64,000 nucleotides of DNA from the NCBI GenBank assembly GCA_016125275.1, contig WGMB01000007.1, forward strand, positions 310,001 through 374,000, read 5' to 3'. How positions within the stretch are numbered: the stretch's first letter is position 1; every line of letters starts with the position of its first letter. A model generated the notes under the pieces. That model was not told where the DNA came from and searched no databases. It saw only the letters and a program-made list of their open reading frames with translations. Position numbers and translations under genes: made by a program. This DNA comes from Acidobacteriota bacterium. Its GTDB lineage: Bacteria; Acidobacteriota; Terriglobia; Bryobacterales; UBA6623. Positions 33,459 through 42,855 of this stretch are shown here, piece after piece.

Positions 33459-34585
33459 AGCGTCCACCCGAATCTGTCGCATACTACCTCCGCCGCTCGT
33501 TCCGCCGCCGCCTGGTCGCCCGCGAGCCGTTCGTGGATGGCGGCCAGCTCGCGCTTCATCTCTTTTCGGCGAGCCGGATCGGCGAGCAGCCTCTCCGCTT
33601 CCGCCGCCAGCCGCTCGGCGGTGCAGTCGCCCTGAATCAGCTCCGGGACGACCCGCCGTTCGGCGAGCAGGTTCACCATGCTGTAGAACGGCACGTGCAC
33701 CAACAATTTGCCCACCAGCCAACTTGCCGGCGTGACCCGGTAGAACACCACCATGGGGGCTCCGAGCAACGCCGCCTCGACTGTCGCCGTGCCGCTGGCT
33801 ACGAGCGCCAAGTCACAGTGGGCGAGCGCGTTGTGCGTGTCGTTTTCAACTATAGTGACGGACCGCCCGCCGATGCGTTGCCGAAAAAATGCGTCGCCGG
33901 TGGTGGAAGAGGCCGGCAACACCGCCTGAATCGGGCGGTTTTCGCGCAGGCGGTCGAGGGCTCCGAGCACGGCGGGCAGATGGCGCTCGGCTTCACCCCG
34001 GCGGCTGCCCGGCAGCATCGCCAGGATCGGCTGATCGTCCCTCAGTTCGTACCGATCCAGGAACGTCCGACGGTCGACGGTGGGCTCGAGCGACTGCGTG
34101 AGCGGGTGGCCGACAAAGACGGTACGAACGCCGCGCCGGTTGAACCAATCTTCCTCAAAGGGAAAGATGCACAGCAGCAGGTCGAGCAGCCGTCTCAGTT
34201 TCCGCACCCGCCACGAGCGCCAGGCCCACACCTGTGGGGCCACGTAGTAAACGATGGGAACGCCCTGCCGCTGGAGCTTGGCGGCGACGCGCAGGTTGAA
34301 GTCCGGGGCGTCGGTGAGGATCGCCAGGTCGGGCTTCTCGGCTTCGGCGGCGCGCAGCAGCTTACGGAACTCGCCGTAGATGCGCGGAATGTGCCCGAGG
34401 ACCTCGAAGATCCCCACCACGGCGAGCGATTCGGTCTCCACCACCGCCCGCACGCCTTGCTCTCGCAGGCGTTTGCCGGCGCAACCGAAAAATTCCGCCT
34501 GCGGCAACCGCCGGCGCAACGCCGCCACCAGCTCGGCGGCATAGCGATCGCCTGACGCTTCGCCGGCGGAAACCAGGATCTTCAT
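33455..34585 (-). CDS. lpxB: Lipid-A-disaccharide synthase
   Basis: MKILVSAGEASGDRYAAELVAALRRRLPQAEFFGCAGKRL...YYVAPQVWAWRSWRVRKLRRLLDLLLCIFPFEEDWF...LPGSRRGE. Confidence 0.94.
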   Translation of the reverse strand: MKILVSAGEASGDRYAAELVAALRRRLPQAEFFGCAGKRLREQGVRAVVETESLAVVGIFEVLGHIPRIYGEFRKLLRAAEAEKPDLAILTDAPDFNLRVAAKLQRQGVPIVYYVAPQVWAWRSWRVRKLRRLLDLLLCIFPFEEDWFNRRGVRTVFVGHPLTQSLEPTVDRRTFLDRYELRDDQPILAMLPGSRRGEAERHLPAVLGALDRLRENRPIQAVLPASSTTGDAFFRQRIGGRSVTIVENDTHNALAHCDLALVASGTATVEAALLGAPMVVFYRVTPASWLVGKLLVHVPFYSMVNLLAERRVVPELIQGDCTAERLAAEAERLLADPARRKEMKRELAAIHERLAGDQAAAERAAEVVCDRFGWTL

Positions 34586-34614
34586 GGACGAAGATCCCAG
34601 TGTATCGGACGCCT

Positions 34615-35595
34615 TCAGGCGCGGGCGTAGACCGCCGCCACGCCGATCCGCCGCGGCGGAATGCGGTGTTGCGGCGCCCGCCGCTGGTCAAAGAACAGCG
34701 ACCGCTGCGGCGGCAGGTTGCCGGCGACCTGGTTGAGCTCCGGGTAGTGCTCGATCAGCGACGGCGGCGTCAGAACGCGTTCGCCGGTCGCCTCCGAGAG
34801 GATCTGCAGGGCGTTCACGACGGCCTGGCCCCGAAAGTGGTTGTTGGTGATCACGTAGGTCGTCTCGGCCTGCGCCGTGATCCGCTCGATGCGGGCGTTC
34901 CATTTGGAGAGCTGCTCCGGACTGTAGAGGTAGTCGTAGCGAGCCTCCACGCCGGAGCGGCCGTCGGGCAGCCGACCTTCCTCGAAGCGGAACCAGTCCT
35001 CATAGTTACGCCCGTGCAGCCGAACGTATCCGATGGGGCCGGTGACGTGAGCCGTCGGGCCGAGGCAATGGTTCAGTTGCGGCTGGTCGATGTTGCAGAA
35101 CGAGACGCCCAGCCGGGACAGTGCGTCCAAGGCTTCGTCGCAGTCCCAGCTCGAATGCCGCATCTCAGCCACCAGCGGATACTGCCCGAAGGCCTGAACC
35201 AGCCGCTCCAGGTGCGCACGGTTCTCCGGCGTCCGGCGGAACGACCAAGGGAACTGCATCAGCAAGCAGCCAAGCTTGCCGGCGTCGATCAAAGGCTCCA
35301 GCCCCTCGCAGAATTCCTGGATCTCGCGCCGCTCGAGCCGCTGATCGTGAGTAAACGCACGATACAGTTTGGCTGTGAAGCGGAATTCGCGAAACCTCTC
35401 CAGCTTCTTCATCCACACTTGCGATAGCTGGGGACGCAGAGGGCGGTAGAACGAGCTATTAATTTCAATTGTTGAAAAGAAACTCGCCAAATATTCTGCT
35501 TCGTGAAACCCAGGAGGCCTCCGATTGGGGTACACAACCCCGTTCCAGTCCCGATAAGACCAGCCCGCAGGCCCGATTCTGAGCTCGTTTCGCAT
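34615..35595 (-). CDS. DUF72 (YecE-like) family protein
   Basis: IGPAGWSYRDWNGVVYP...YLASFFSTIEINSSFYRPL...FTAKLYRAFTHD...VTGPIGYVRLHGRN. Confidence 0.88.
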   Translation of the reverse strand: MRNELRIGPAGWSYRDWNGVVYPNRRPPGFHEAEYLASFFSTIEINSSFYRPLRPQLSQVWMKKLERFREFRFTAKLYRAFTHDQRLERREIQEFCEGLEPLIDAGKLGCLLMQFPWSFRRTPENRAHLERLVQAFGQYPLVAEMRHSSWDCDEALDALSRLGVSFCNIDQPQLNHCLGPTAHVTGPIGYVRLHGRNYEDWFRFEEGRLPDGRSGVEARYDYLYSPEQLSKWNARIERITAQAETTYVITNNHFRGQAVVNALQILSEATGERVLTPPSLIEHYPELNQVAGNLPPQRSLFFDQRRAPQHRIPPRRIGVAAVYARA

Positions 35596-35646
35596 AATGG
35601 AACGCCCTCCTTTCGCCGAAACTTTTTTCTCTCTTCGCTGTTTGTT

Positions 35647-35675
35647 CGATTCTAGAGGGTCGCAAAGGGGCTGTC
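35647..35675 (-). promoter_or_regulatory. Near-consensus sigma70 promoter TTGACA-N17-TAGAAT for the DUF72-lpxB-M1-like operon
   Basis: TTGACA (35670-35675) and TAGAAT (35647-35652) on minus strand, 17-nt spacer; AGGAGGG SD then ATG at 35595. Confidence 0.85.
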
Positions 35676-35817
35676 AACGCTGACGTAGGGTCGGCGCTGA
35701 AAAATATTTCAAAAGTAGTGATAACCAATTCCCGGCGAGCGGCGTCTACTAGGAAAACCCCGTTTCCGGTGGGCGCACTTCACCCCTATTCCCTAACCCC
35801 AACGCGCCCGCCGTTTC

Positions 35818-35863
35818 GAGCCCCTCAGGCCGAAGCTCTTCGGAGCAGAAGCTTGAGGGGCTC
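35818..35863 (-). terminator. Inverted repeat overlapping the ileS stop codon (GAGCCCCTCA / TGAGGGGCTC)
   Basis: Perfect 10-bp arms; inner CCGAAG-AG-CTTCGG; no U-tract. Confidence 0.5.
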
Positions 35864-38800
35864 ACCCTCTAACTCCACTTCTCGAACATCCGGCCCGACG
35901 GTCATCGCCGGCCCCACGTGCATCCCGGAAAGCAAGGCTTCTCCGCGCAGGTGCTCCTGGTTGGCGGCGAGGATGGCTTCGACGCGCTCGCTGCCGTGGA
36001 CGGCCAGCTCGACGCGCTCGGTGTAGGCCACATCCAGCTCTTTGCGCAGGTCCTGCACGCGCCGCAGAATCTCCCGGTACAGCCCTTCGTCGAGCAACGT
36101 CTGGTCGATCTCCGTATTAAGCACGACCACGGCGGAGCGGTCGCCCGCGGCGGCAAAGTTCTCCGCCGCCTCCACCAGCACTTCCACGTCCTCGGGCTCC
36201 AGGCGGAGCGGGTCGCCGTCGAGCACGATCTCGGCGGCGCCTTGGTCGAGCAGTTGCGCCCGCACGGCGGCGGCGTCGAGCTCGGCGAAGGCCTTCTTGG
36301 CGAGCTTCATCTTGGGGCCGAGCTTGGGGCCCAGGCGGCGGAAGTTCGGCTTCATCACGTACTGCACGTGCGCCTTCTCCGCCGGCGTGAAGGCGAGCTC
36401 ATGGACGTTGAGCTCTTCTTCGATCAGGCTCCGGTAGGGCTCCAGGCGGGCGCCCAGCTCGGGACGGCTCAGCACGACCTCGGCGCGCGCCAGCGGCTGG
36501 CGCACCTTGAGCTTGTGCTCGGTGCGGACGCGCAACCCCAGGGAGACGATGTTGCGAACCGCCGCCATGTCCTCGGAGAGCTCTTGGTCGATCTCGGCCG
36601 CGACCTCTTGGGGCAGGTCGCGCAGGTGCACGCTCTCGGCGGCGTCGGGGAAGGCCCGCCGCACGAGGTTCTGGTAGATCTCCTCCGACAGGAAGGGCGT
36701 GAACGGCGCGGCCAGCTCGATGACCGTCGTCAGGCAGCGGTAGAGAGTGGCGTAGGCGTCCTGCTTGTCGGCGTCCATGTCGCCCTTCCAGAAGCGGGCG
36801 CGGGAGCGGCGGACGTACCAGTTGGAGAGGCCGTCGACGAAGGAGTTGAGGGCCTGGGCGGCCTCGTAGGCGCGGTAGGCGTCCATGTGCTCGCGCACGG
36901 CGCGCGTCGTCAGGGCAAGCTCGGAGAGGGCCCAGCGGTCCAGAACCGGCCGCTCGATGGTCGGGCGTCCGGTGTGTACGGCCGGGTCGAAGCCGTCGAT
37001 GTTGGCGTAGATCGTGAAGAACGAGTAGACGTTGCGGAGCTTGAGCGGGAACTCCTTCTGGATGGTCCGCACGAAGCCCAGCGAGTGGCGCTTCTGCGAC
37101 CACGGCGGGTTGCCGGCCAGGAACAGCCAGCGGAAGGCGTCCGCGCCGGGCGCGGCGGGCACGGGGCTTTCCACCAAGACGCGCTCGTCAGGGTCGAGCC
37201 ACATCACCTCGTTCGGCTTGATGTCGCGGCCGTGCTTGTTGACCTTTGCGCCGAGCACCAGCCGGTCGGCGGAGTCGAGCAGGATCACCCGTCGCGGCAT
37301 CCCCTTGCCCGGATGCATCTCGAGGATGAGCGAGCAATCCGGCGCGTCCTTGCAGTAGACCTTCATCTTGGCGCCCGGGTTGAGGTCGAGCGCTTCCAGA
37401 TCCTCGCGCGCGATGAACGCCCCGCCGGGAAAGCCTTCCAGCCCGCACTGCTCGGCGGTCACCACGGCGAACTCCTGCGCGACCCGGTCGAACACGGCGT
37501 CGGGCGGCGTGTAGTTGCCCTTCGATTTGGACTCCTTCTTGCCGGCCGGGTCGGTCACGTGCCCCAGCACGATGCAGGTCTTGTAAGGGTGCGGATACGG
37601 GCGCACCGGATCGAGGCCCATCCGCAGTTGGCACTCTTCGTCGAACACCAACGTCGAGACCATCAACTGCGAGTAGAACCAGCCGCGCGTCTGGTCGATC
37701 GCCTCGGTGATGTAGTCGGCCGGGAACGATGACAGGAACTTGTCCTGCCGCTGGTGCGGAAAGCCCCACTGCGCGAAGGGCACGCAGCCGGAGTCGAACC
37801 AGCAGTCGATGACCTCGGAGACGCGGCGATAGACGCCCGGCTCGCCCGGCTCGGTCCACGTCACCTCGTCGATCCAAGGCTTGTGGACCATCAGGTGATC
37901 GGAGAGGTCCGGGTTCTCCTGCTTGGCCTTGTGCCAGTGGTCGAAGGCGTGCGGGTTCTTCGCCAGGATCTCGGCGACGGAGGCGGGAGCCTGCATGGCC
38001 CCGGTCTCGTCGTTGACCCAGATGTTGAGCGGCGTACCCCAGAAGCGCTCGCGCGACAGGGCCCAGTCCACGTTGTTGCGCAGGAAGTCGCCGAAGCGGC
38101 CCGTGCCGATGTGCTCGGGCAGCCACTGGATCTCAGCGTTGTTGGCCAGGACCTCCTTGTTGCGGGCGGTCGTCTTGATGAACCAGGCGGGACGGGCGAA
38201 CTGGATCAGCGGATCATCGTCTGCGCGCCAGCAGAAGGGGTACTCATGGCGGTACTGCTCGCGCAGGACCAGCACGCCGCTGTCGGCCAGCATGCGGGCC
38301 AGGACTTTGTCGGCGTCCTTCACGAACTGCCCTTCCACGTCGGGCACGCTCGCGTCGAACTTGCCGTCGGGCAGCACGGGGCAGAGCAGCGGAATCTCGT
38401 CGGCGTTGGCGTAGGCCGAGATCGTGTTGCGATGCAGCTCGTAGTCGACCTCGCCGAAGGCCGGCGCCTCATGCACCAGGCCTGTGCCGGAGTCGAGCTC
38501 CACGAAGTCGGCCGCCAGCACGCGCCACAGGGCGGGGAAGCGGTCACCGGTCTTGCCGACGGCTTCCAAGTCCTTGTACTGCGGGTAGAAGTAGTCGAAC
38601 GGCGGACGGTAGCGGCGCCCGAGCAGGTCGTCGCCCTTCATCTCCCGCTGCACGGGCAGCTCGCGGCCGAGCTTCTTCTCGATCGTTTCGCGCAGGGCGG
38701 CGGCGATGATCAGGCGGCCGTGCTCGGCGTCGAGCACTTCCACATAGTCGTACTCCGGACGCACCGCTACGTACTGGTTCGAGGGCAGCGTCCAAGGGGT

Positions 38801-39487
38801 CGTCGTCCAAACCAGCATCGCCAGGTCCGGCTCGTCGACCAGCGGCATCTTCACGTAGACCGAGGGGTCGTCGACGGTCTTGTAGCCCTGGCCGACCTCG
38901 CCGGCAGAAAGCGCCGTGCCGCCCTGCGGCCACCACCAGACGATCTTGTGGCCTTGATACAGCAGGTCCTTCTTGAAGAGCTCGCTCAGCGCCCACCACA
39001 CGCTCTCCACGTAGCTCTTGTGATAGGTGACGTAGGCGTCTTCGAGGTCGACCCAGAAGCCGATCTTCTCGGTCATCGTTTCCCATTCCTGGGTGTAGCG
39101 GAAGACCGACGCTAGGCAGCGCTTGATGAACTCCTCGACGCCGTAGGCCTCGATGGCCTCCTTGCCGTGGATGCCGAGCTCCTTCTCCACCTCCACCTCG
39201 ACCGGCAGGCCATGGGTGTCCCAGCCGGCCTTGCGGGGCACGTAGTAGCCGCGCATGGTGCGGTAGCGGAGGAAAACGTCTTTGAAGACGCGCGTGAGCA
39301 CGTGGCCGTTGTGCGGCAGGCCGTTGGCGGTGGGAGGTCCCTCGTAGAAGGTGAACTGGGGTTGGCCGCGGCGGAGCTCGAGGCTCTTCTCGAAGATGCC
39401 GTTCTGCTTCCAGAATTCCGCAATGCCGCGCTCGACCTGCGGAAAATCGACGATGGGTTTGGCTTGCTCGAACTTGCCGGCGCTCAT
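35825..39487 (-). CDS. ileS: Isoleucyl-tRNA synthetase
   Basis: FYEGPPTANGLPHNGHVLTRVFKD, CWRADDDPLIQF, KKESKSKGN (KMSKS-loop equivalent), FRWLFLAGNPPWS; ORF extends to 39520 but MSAGKFEQ at 39487 is likelier start. Confidence 0.94.
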   Translation of the reverse strand: MSAGKFEQAKPIVDFPQVERGIAEFWKQNGIFEKSLELRRGQPQFTFYEGPPTANGLPHNGHVLTRVFKDVFLRYRTMRGYYVPRKAGWDTHGLPVEVEVEKELGIHGKEAIEAYGVEEFIKRCLASVFRYTQEWETMTEKIGFWVDLEDAYVTYHKSYVESVWWALSELFKKDLLYQGHKIVWWWPQGGTALSAGEVGQGYKTVDDPSVYVKMPLVDEPDLAMLVWTTTPWTLPSNQYVAVRPEYDYVEVLDAEHGRLIIAAALRETIEKKLGRELPVQREMKGDDLLGRRYRPPFDYFYPQYKDLEAVGKTGDRFPALWRVLAADFVELDSGTGLVHEAPAFGEVDYELHRNTISAYANADEIPLLCPVLPDGKFDASVPDVEGQFVKDADKVLARMLADSGVLVLREQYRHEYPFCWRADDDPLIQFARPAWFIKTTARNKEVLANNAEIQWLPEHIGTGRFGDFLRNNVDWALSRERFWGTPLNIWVNDETGAMQAPASVAEILAKNPHAFDHWHKAKQENPDLSDHLMVHKPWIDEVTWTEPGEPGVYRRVSEVIDCWFDSGCVPFAQWGFPHQRQDKFLSSFPADYITEAIDQTRGWFYSQLMVSTLVFDEECQLRMGLDPVRPYPHPYKTCIVLGHVTDPAGKKESKSKGNYTPPDAVFDRVAQEFAVVTAEQCGLEGFPGGAFIAREDLEALDLNPGAKMKVYCKDAPDCSLILEMHPGKGMPRRVILLDSADRLVLGAKVNKHGRDIKPNEVMWLDPDERVLVESPVPAAPGADAFRWLFLAGNPPWSQKRHSLGFVRTIQKEFPLKLRNVYSFFTIYANIDGFDPAVHTGRPTIERPVLDRWALSELALTTRAVREHMDAYRAYEAAQALNSFVDGLSNWYVRRSRARFWKGDMDADKQDAYATLYRCLTTVIELAAPFTPFLSEEIYQNLVRRAFPDAAESVHLRDLPQEVAAEIDQELSEDMAAVRNIVSLGLRVRTEHKLKVRQPLARAEVVLSRPELGARLEPYRSLIEEELNVHELAFTPAEKAHVQYVMKPNFRRLGPKLGPKMKLAKKAFAELDAAAVRAQLLDQGAAEIVLDGDPLRLEPEDVEVLVEAAENFAAAGDRSAVVVLNTEIDQTLLDEGLYREILRRVQDLRKELDVAYTERVELAVHGSERVEAILAANQEHLRGEALLSGMHVGPAMTVGPDVREVELEGEPLKLLLRRASA

Positions 39488-39521
39488 GAGGTTCTCTCGA
39501 GCGGGCGCCTGAATGCGCAAC

Positions 39522-39552
39522 GTCCCGCCCGAACCGATCGGTTCGGCGGGAC
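39522..39552. repeat. 31-nt near-perfect palindrome in ileS leader / LysR-ileS intergenic
   Basis: GTCCCGCCCGAACCGATCGGTTCGGCGGGAC; perfect except one bulged C; core GAACCGATCGGTTC is a perfect 14-bp palindrome. Confidence 0.8.
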
Positions 39553-39647
39553 TGCTGCGCCTCGGCGGACCCGAAACCTTCAGTGTATCCCGAGCGGAGG
39601 TAAGTTCTTGGTTTCCGGGGGCGACGGCGGACGCTCCGCCGCGCGCT

Positions 39648-40568
39648 TCAGCCGCCTTTGCGCGCCCCGCCGGTCGACGCGCTGTCGAGGCGCAGCGTGC
39701 GGATCAGGGCCGACAGAGCGGCCGGCTGCTGGCGTCGGCTCGGATAGTACAAGAAGAAGCCGGGAAACGGCTGGCACCAGGCTTCGAGCACGCGAACCAG
39801 CTCTCCACGGGCGCAGTACGGCGCGGCGTGATCTTCGTTCATGAAGGCGAGGCCCACGCCGTCCAGCGCGGCGCGCGTGACGAGCTCCAAGGCGTCCACG
39901 ATCAGCGGCCCGTTGACCCCGATGGAGAGCGACTTCTTGCCCCGCTCGAACTCCCAGCGATAGACGCCGGCCGAGCCGTGACGGAAGTTGATGCAGCGAT
40001 GCCCCAGCAGTTCGCGCGGCGATTTGGGCCGCGGATGCGCCTGGAAATATCCCGGCGAGCCCACGATCGCCGGCCGGTGGTCCGGGGAGACGCGCACGGC
40101 GATCATGTCCTTTTCGATGTATTCGCCGAACTGGATGCCGGCGTCGAACCCCGCCGCGACGATGTCCATGCGGCTGTCATCGGTGGTCACGTCGAGCGTC
40201 ACGTCCGGGTAGTCGCGCGCGAACCGCCCGAGCTTCGGAGCGAGCACAGTGGTCGCGGCCAAGCGCGGGACGAGCAGGCGTACCCTCCCCGCCGGCTTGT
40301 CGCCGAATCGTGAAACCTCCTCCACGGCTTCGCGAATGTCGACGAAGGCCGGGCGCACCCGCGCCAACAGATGCTCCCCGGCGCCCGTCGGGGCCACGCT
40401 GCGGGTGGTTCGCGAGAGCAGACGCACCCCGAGCTTCTCCTCCAGTCCCCGGATCGCGTGGCTCACCGCCGAGGGGGAGACGCCCAGGCGCTTGGCAGCC
40501 CGCGTAAAGCTTCGCTCCTCGGCCACCAAGAGCAACGAGGCCATTACGGAGAGGCTGTCTCGATCCAT
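39648..40568 (-). CDS. LysR family transcriptional regulator
   Basis: [52 protein letters not shown] and substrate-binding domain. Confidence 0.93.
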   Translation of the reverse strand: MDRDSLSVMASLLLVAEERSFTRAAKRLGVSPSAVSHAIRGLEEKLGVRLLSRTTRSVAPTGAGEHLLARVRPAFVDIREAVEEVSRFGDKPAGRVRLLVPRLAATTVLAPKLGRFARDYPDVTLDVTTDDSRMDIVAAGFDAGIQFGEYIEKDMIAVRVSPDHRPAIVGSPGYFQAHPRPKSPRELLGHRCINFRHGSAGVYRWEFERGKKSLSIGVNGPLIVDALELVTRAALDGVGLAFMNEDHAAPYCARGELVRVLEAWCQPFPGFFLYYPSRRQQPAALSALIRTLRLDSASTGGARKGG

Positions 40569-40659
40569 TCATGAATTCTACTCACAAGACCTTGTACTTT
40601 CCAGTGTCTTCTCAAACCAGTCGCCGACCCCTACCGTAAGAACCAAAGGGAGAAACGCA

Positions 40660-40887
40660 ATGCCGCACGTGATCGTGAAGATGTGGCCGGGCAAGTCCGA
40701 ACAGCAGAAGACGCGTCTGGCCGAACGAGTAACGGAAGCCGTCATGGAGACCCTCCACTACGGAGAGGACTCGGTTTCCGTCGCGATCGAGGAGATCGAT
40801 TCCGGGGAGTGGGCCCGAAAGGTCTACCAGCCGGACATCCAAGCGCGGTGGGACTCCCTCTACAAGAAGCCCGGCTACCGGATGTGA
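40660..40887 (+). CDS. 4-oxalocrotonate tautomerase-like protein
   Basis: 75 aa [46 protein letters not shown], catalytic-type Pro2. Confidence 0.85.
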   Translation: MPHVIVKMWPGKSEQQKTRLAERVTEAVMETLHYGEDSVSVAIEEIDSGEWARKVYQPDIQARWDSLYKKPGYRM

Positions 40888-40905
40888 AGGCAAGGAGAGT
40901 GTGAG

Positions 40906-41922
40906 ATGAAAGGAACCGTTCTATACGCGCCCGGCGACATTCGCTTCGAGGACCGCGAAACGCCGACCATCGAAGAGCCGACCGACGCCGTGATTCGCAT
41001 GGCGGCGACCTGCGTGTGCGGCTCGGACCTTTGGCCCTACCGGGGGCTGCAGCCCACCAACGGCCCCACGCCGATGGGCCACGAGTACTGCGGCTTCGTG
41101 GAAGAGGTGGGCGGCGCCGTCCGCTCGGTGAAGCCCGGCCAGTTCGTGGTGGGCTCGTTCGCCACCTCGGACAACGTTTGCCCGCACTGCCGCTACGGCT
41201 ATCCGTCGGCTTGCGCGCAGCGAGAGTTCATCACGCGGGCGCAGGCGCCATTCCTGCGTGTGCCTCTGGCGGACGGGACGCTCGTGGCGACGGCCGAGGC
41301 GCCGTCGGGCGACCTGATTCCGAGCCTGCTGACGACCTCCGACGTGCTCGGCACGGGATGGTTTGCCGCCGACGCGGCCAACGTCAAGCCCGGTGCAACG
41401 GCGGTCGTCGTGGGCGACGGCGCGGTCGGACTGTTGGCCGTGCTGTCCGCCAAGCAGATGGGCGCGGAACGCATTATCGCCATGAGCCGGCACGAGGCGC
41501 GCCAGAATTTGGCGCGAGAGTTCGGGGCGACCGACATCGTGGCCGCACGCGGCGACGAGGGCGTGGAGCGCATCAAGGAGCTCACCGGCGGCATCGGCGC
41601 GGATTCCGTGCTTGAGTGCGTGGGAACCCAGGAATCGATGATGCAGGCGATCCGGTCCGCGCGGCCGGGAGGATTCGTGAGCTACGTGGGCGTTCCGCAC
41701 GGCGTGAAGCTCGAAGGAGCGGAGCTGTTCTTCGCCCACGTGCATCTGCACGGAGGGCCGGCCCCGGTGCGCCGCTATCTTCCGCACTTGATCGACCTCG
41801 TCCTGCAGGAGAAGATCAACCCCGGGAAGGTGTTCGATCTGTCGCTGCCGCTCGATCAGGTCGCCGAGGGCTACCGGGCGATGGACGAGCGCCGCGCGAT
41901 CAAGACGTTGCTGCGTCCCTGA
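40906..41922 (+). CDS. Zinc-dependent alcohol dehydrogenase family protein
   Basis: CVCGSDLWPYRG, MGHEYCGFVEEVG, VVVGDGAVGLLAVLSAKQMGAERIIAM. Confidence 0.92.
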   Translation: MKGTVLYAPGDIRFEDRETPTIEEPTDAVIRMAATCVCGSDLWPYRGLQPTNGPTPMGHEYCGFVEEVGGAVRSVKPGQFVVGSFATSDNVCPHCRYGYPSACAQREFITRAQAPFLRVPLADGTLVATAEAPSGDLIPSLLTTSDVLGTGWFAADAANVKPGATAVVVGDGAVGLLAVLSAKQMGAERIIAMSRHEARQNLAREFGATDIVAARGDEGVERIKELTGGIGADSVLECVGTQESMMQAIRSARPGGFVSYVGVPHGVKLEGAELFFAHVHLHGGPAPVRRYLPHLIDLVLQEKINPGKVFDLSLPLDQVAEGYRAMDERRAIKTLLRP

Positions 41923-41934
41923 GGCGGGAAGGAA

Positions 41935-42420
41935 ATGGGACGCCGAGAATTCTGTGGCGTCGTCGGGACCTCGCTGGCGGGCCTGGCGGCTGCGAGATTG
42001 TACGCCGGCGCAAGGAGCATGGAAATGGAAATCACAAGACTCGGCTCGCAGCCTTCCTCAAAAGGGCCGTCGGATTGGTTCACGGGCGCGGTGCGCATCG
42101 ATCCGCTGTTCAAGGCGCCGGATCCGGCCCGTGTGCAGGGGGCGAGCGTGACGTTCGAGCCCGGCGCCCGCACGGCTTGGCATACGCATCCGCTGGGGCA
42201 GACGCTGCTGGTGACGGCGGGCCTGGGCCGCGTGCAGCGCGACGGCGGCCCGATCGAAGAGATCCGCGCGGGCGACGTGGTCTGGTTCGCCCCGGGAGAG
42301 AAGCACTGGCACGGCGCCGGCCCGGCGACCGGTATGACGCACATCGCCATCCAGGAAAGCCTCGACGGCAAGGTCGTGGAATGGATGGAGCACGTCAGCG
42401 ACGAGCAGTACGGCGCCTAG
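41935..42420 (+). CDS. Cupin domain protein with Tat-like N-terminal signal
   Basis: [24 protein letters not shown] signal; [30 protein letters not shown] cupin motif. Confidence 0.85.
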   Translation: MGRREFCGVVGTSLAGLAAARLYAGARSMEMEITRLGSQPSSKGPSDWFTGAVRIDPLFKAPDPARVQGASVTFEPGARTAWHTHPLGQTLLVTAGLGRVQRDGGPIEEIRAGDVVWFAPGEKHWHGAGPATGMTHIAIQESLDGKVVEWMEHVSDEQYGA

Positions 42421-42532
42421 GCCGCGGCGGTTCGGGCGTTTCCCGAGCGGATGTTGGGCTCGTGGTTTTTGGGCGCGGCGGGAGGCGGGGCGGACCTACG
42501 GCGTCCGGGTCGCGGTGCTTGGAGGGAAGAGT

Positions 42533-42575
42533 CGAACGCCCGGCGCGTCCCTGGGAGGGATCGGCCGGGCGTTCG
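42533..42575. repeat. Compound hairpin: perfect 12-bp arms CGAACGCCCGGC/GCCGGGCGTTCG with inner TCCCT-GGG-AGGGA
   Basis: Read directly; lies in ORF-less convergent intergenic region. Confidence 0.8.
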
Positions 42576-42591
42576 CTCGTTGAAAAGGGGC

Positions 42592-42623
42592 GGGCCCCCA
42601 TACGCCGGGGCCCTATCTTCTGT
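42592..42623 (+). terminator. Candidate terminator GGGCCCC-catacgcc-GGGGCCC followed by TATCTTCTGT
   Basis: 7-bp GC stem plus pyrimidine/T-rich tail downstream of cupin operon. Confidence 0.5.
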
Positions 42624-42855
42624 CAGCCGGCTGAGGAGTGGAGTAACGGCTCAATGCCGAGGCGGGTGATTGATTACTGGGCCTCAATTCACCGAAAGGC
42701 CACTACGGCGCGTTTGTCCCTTCCCCCGGTCAAGAGGAAGGGAGACCTGCAGGCGCGCGCCGGGCGTTGCCGATTGCCCGGCGTTCTTCACCTTCAGGAT
42801 ACGGGCGTTGTCAAGAGGGGGCGCCTGCCGGACATCGACGGTGAAAGCAGAAGAC

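Noticed and set aside
35465-35728. 87-aa minus ORF overlapping the DUF72 start and its promoter
   Set aside because: Out of frame, contains the consensus promoter, no domain
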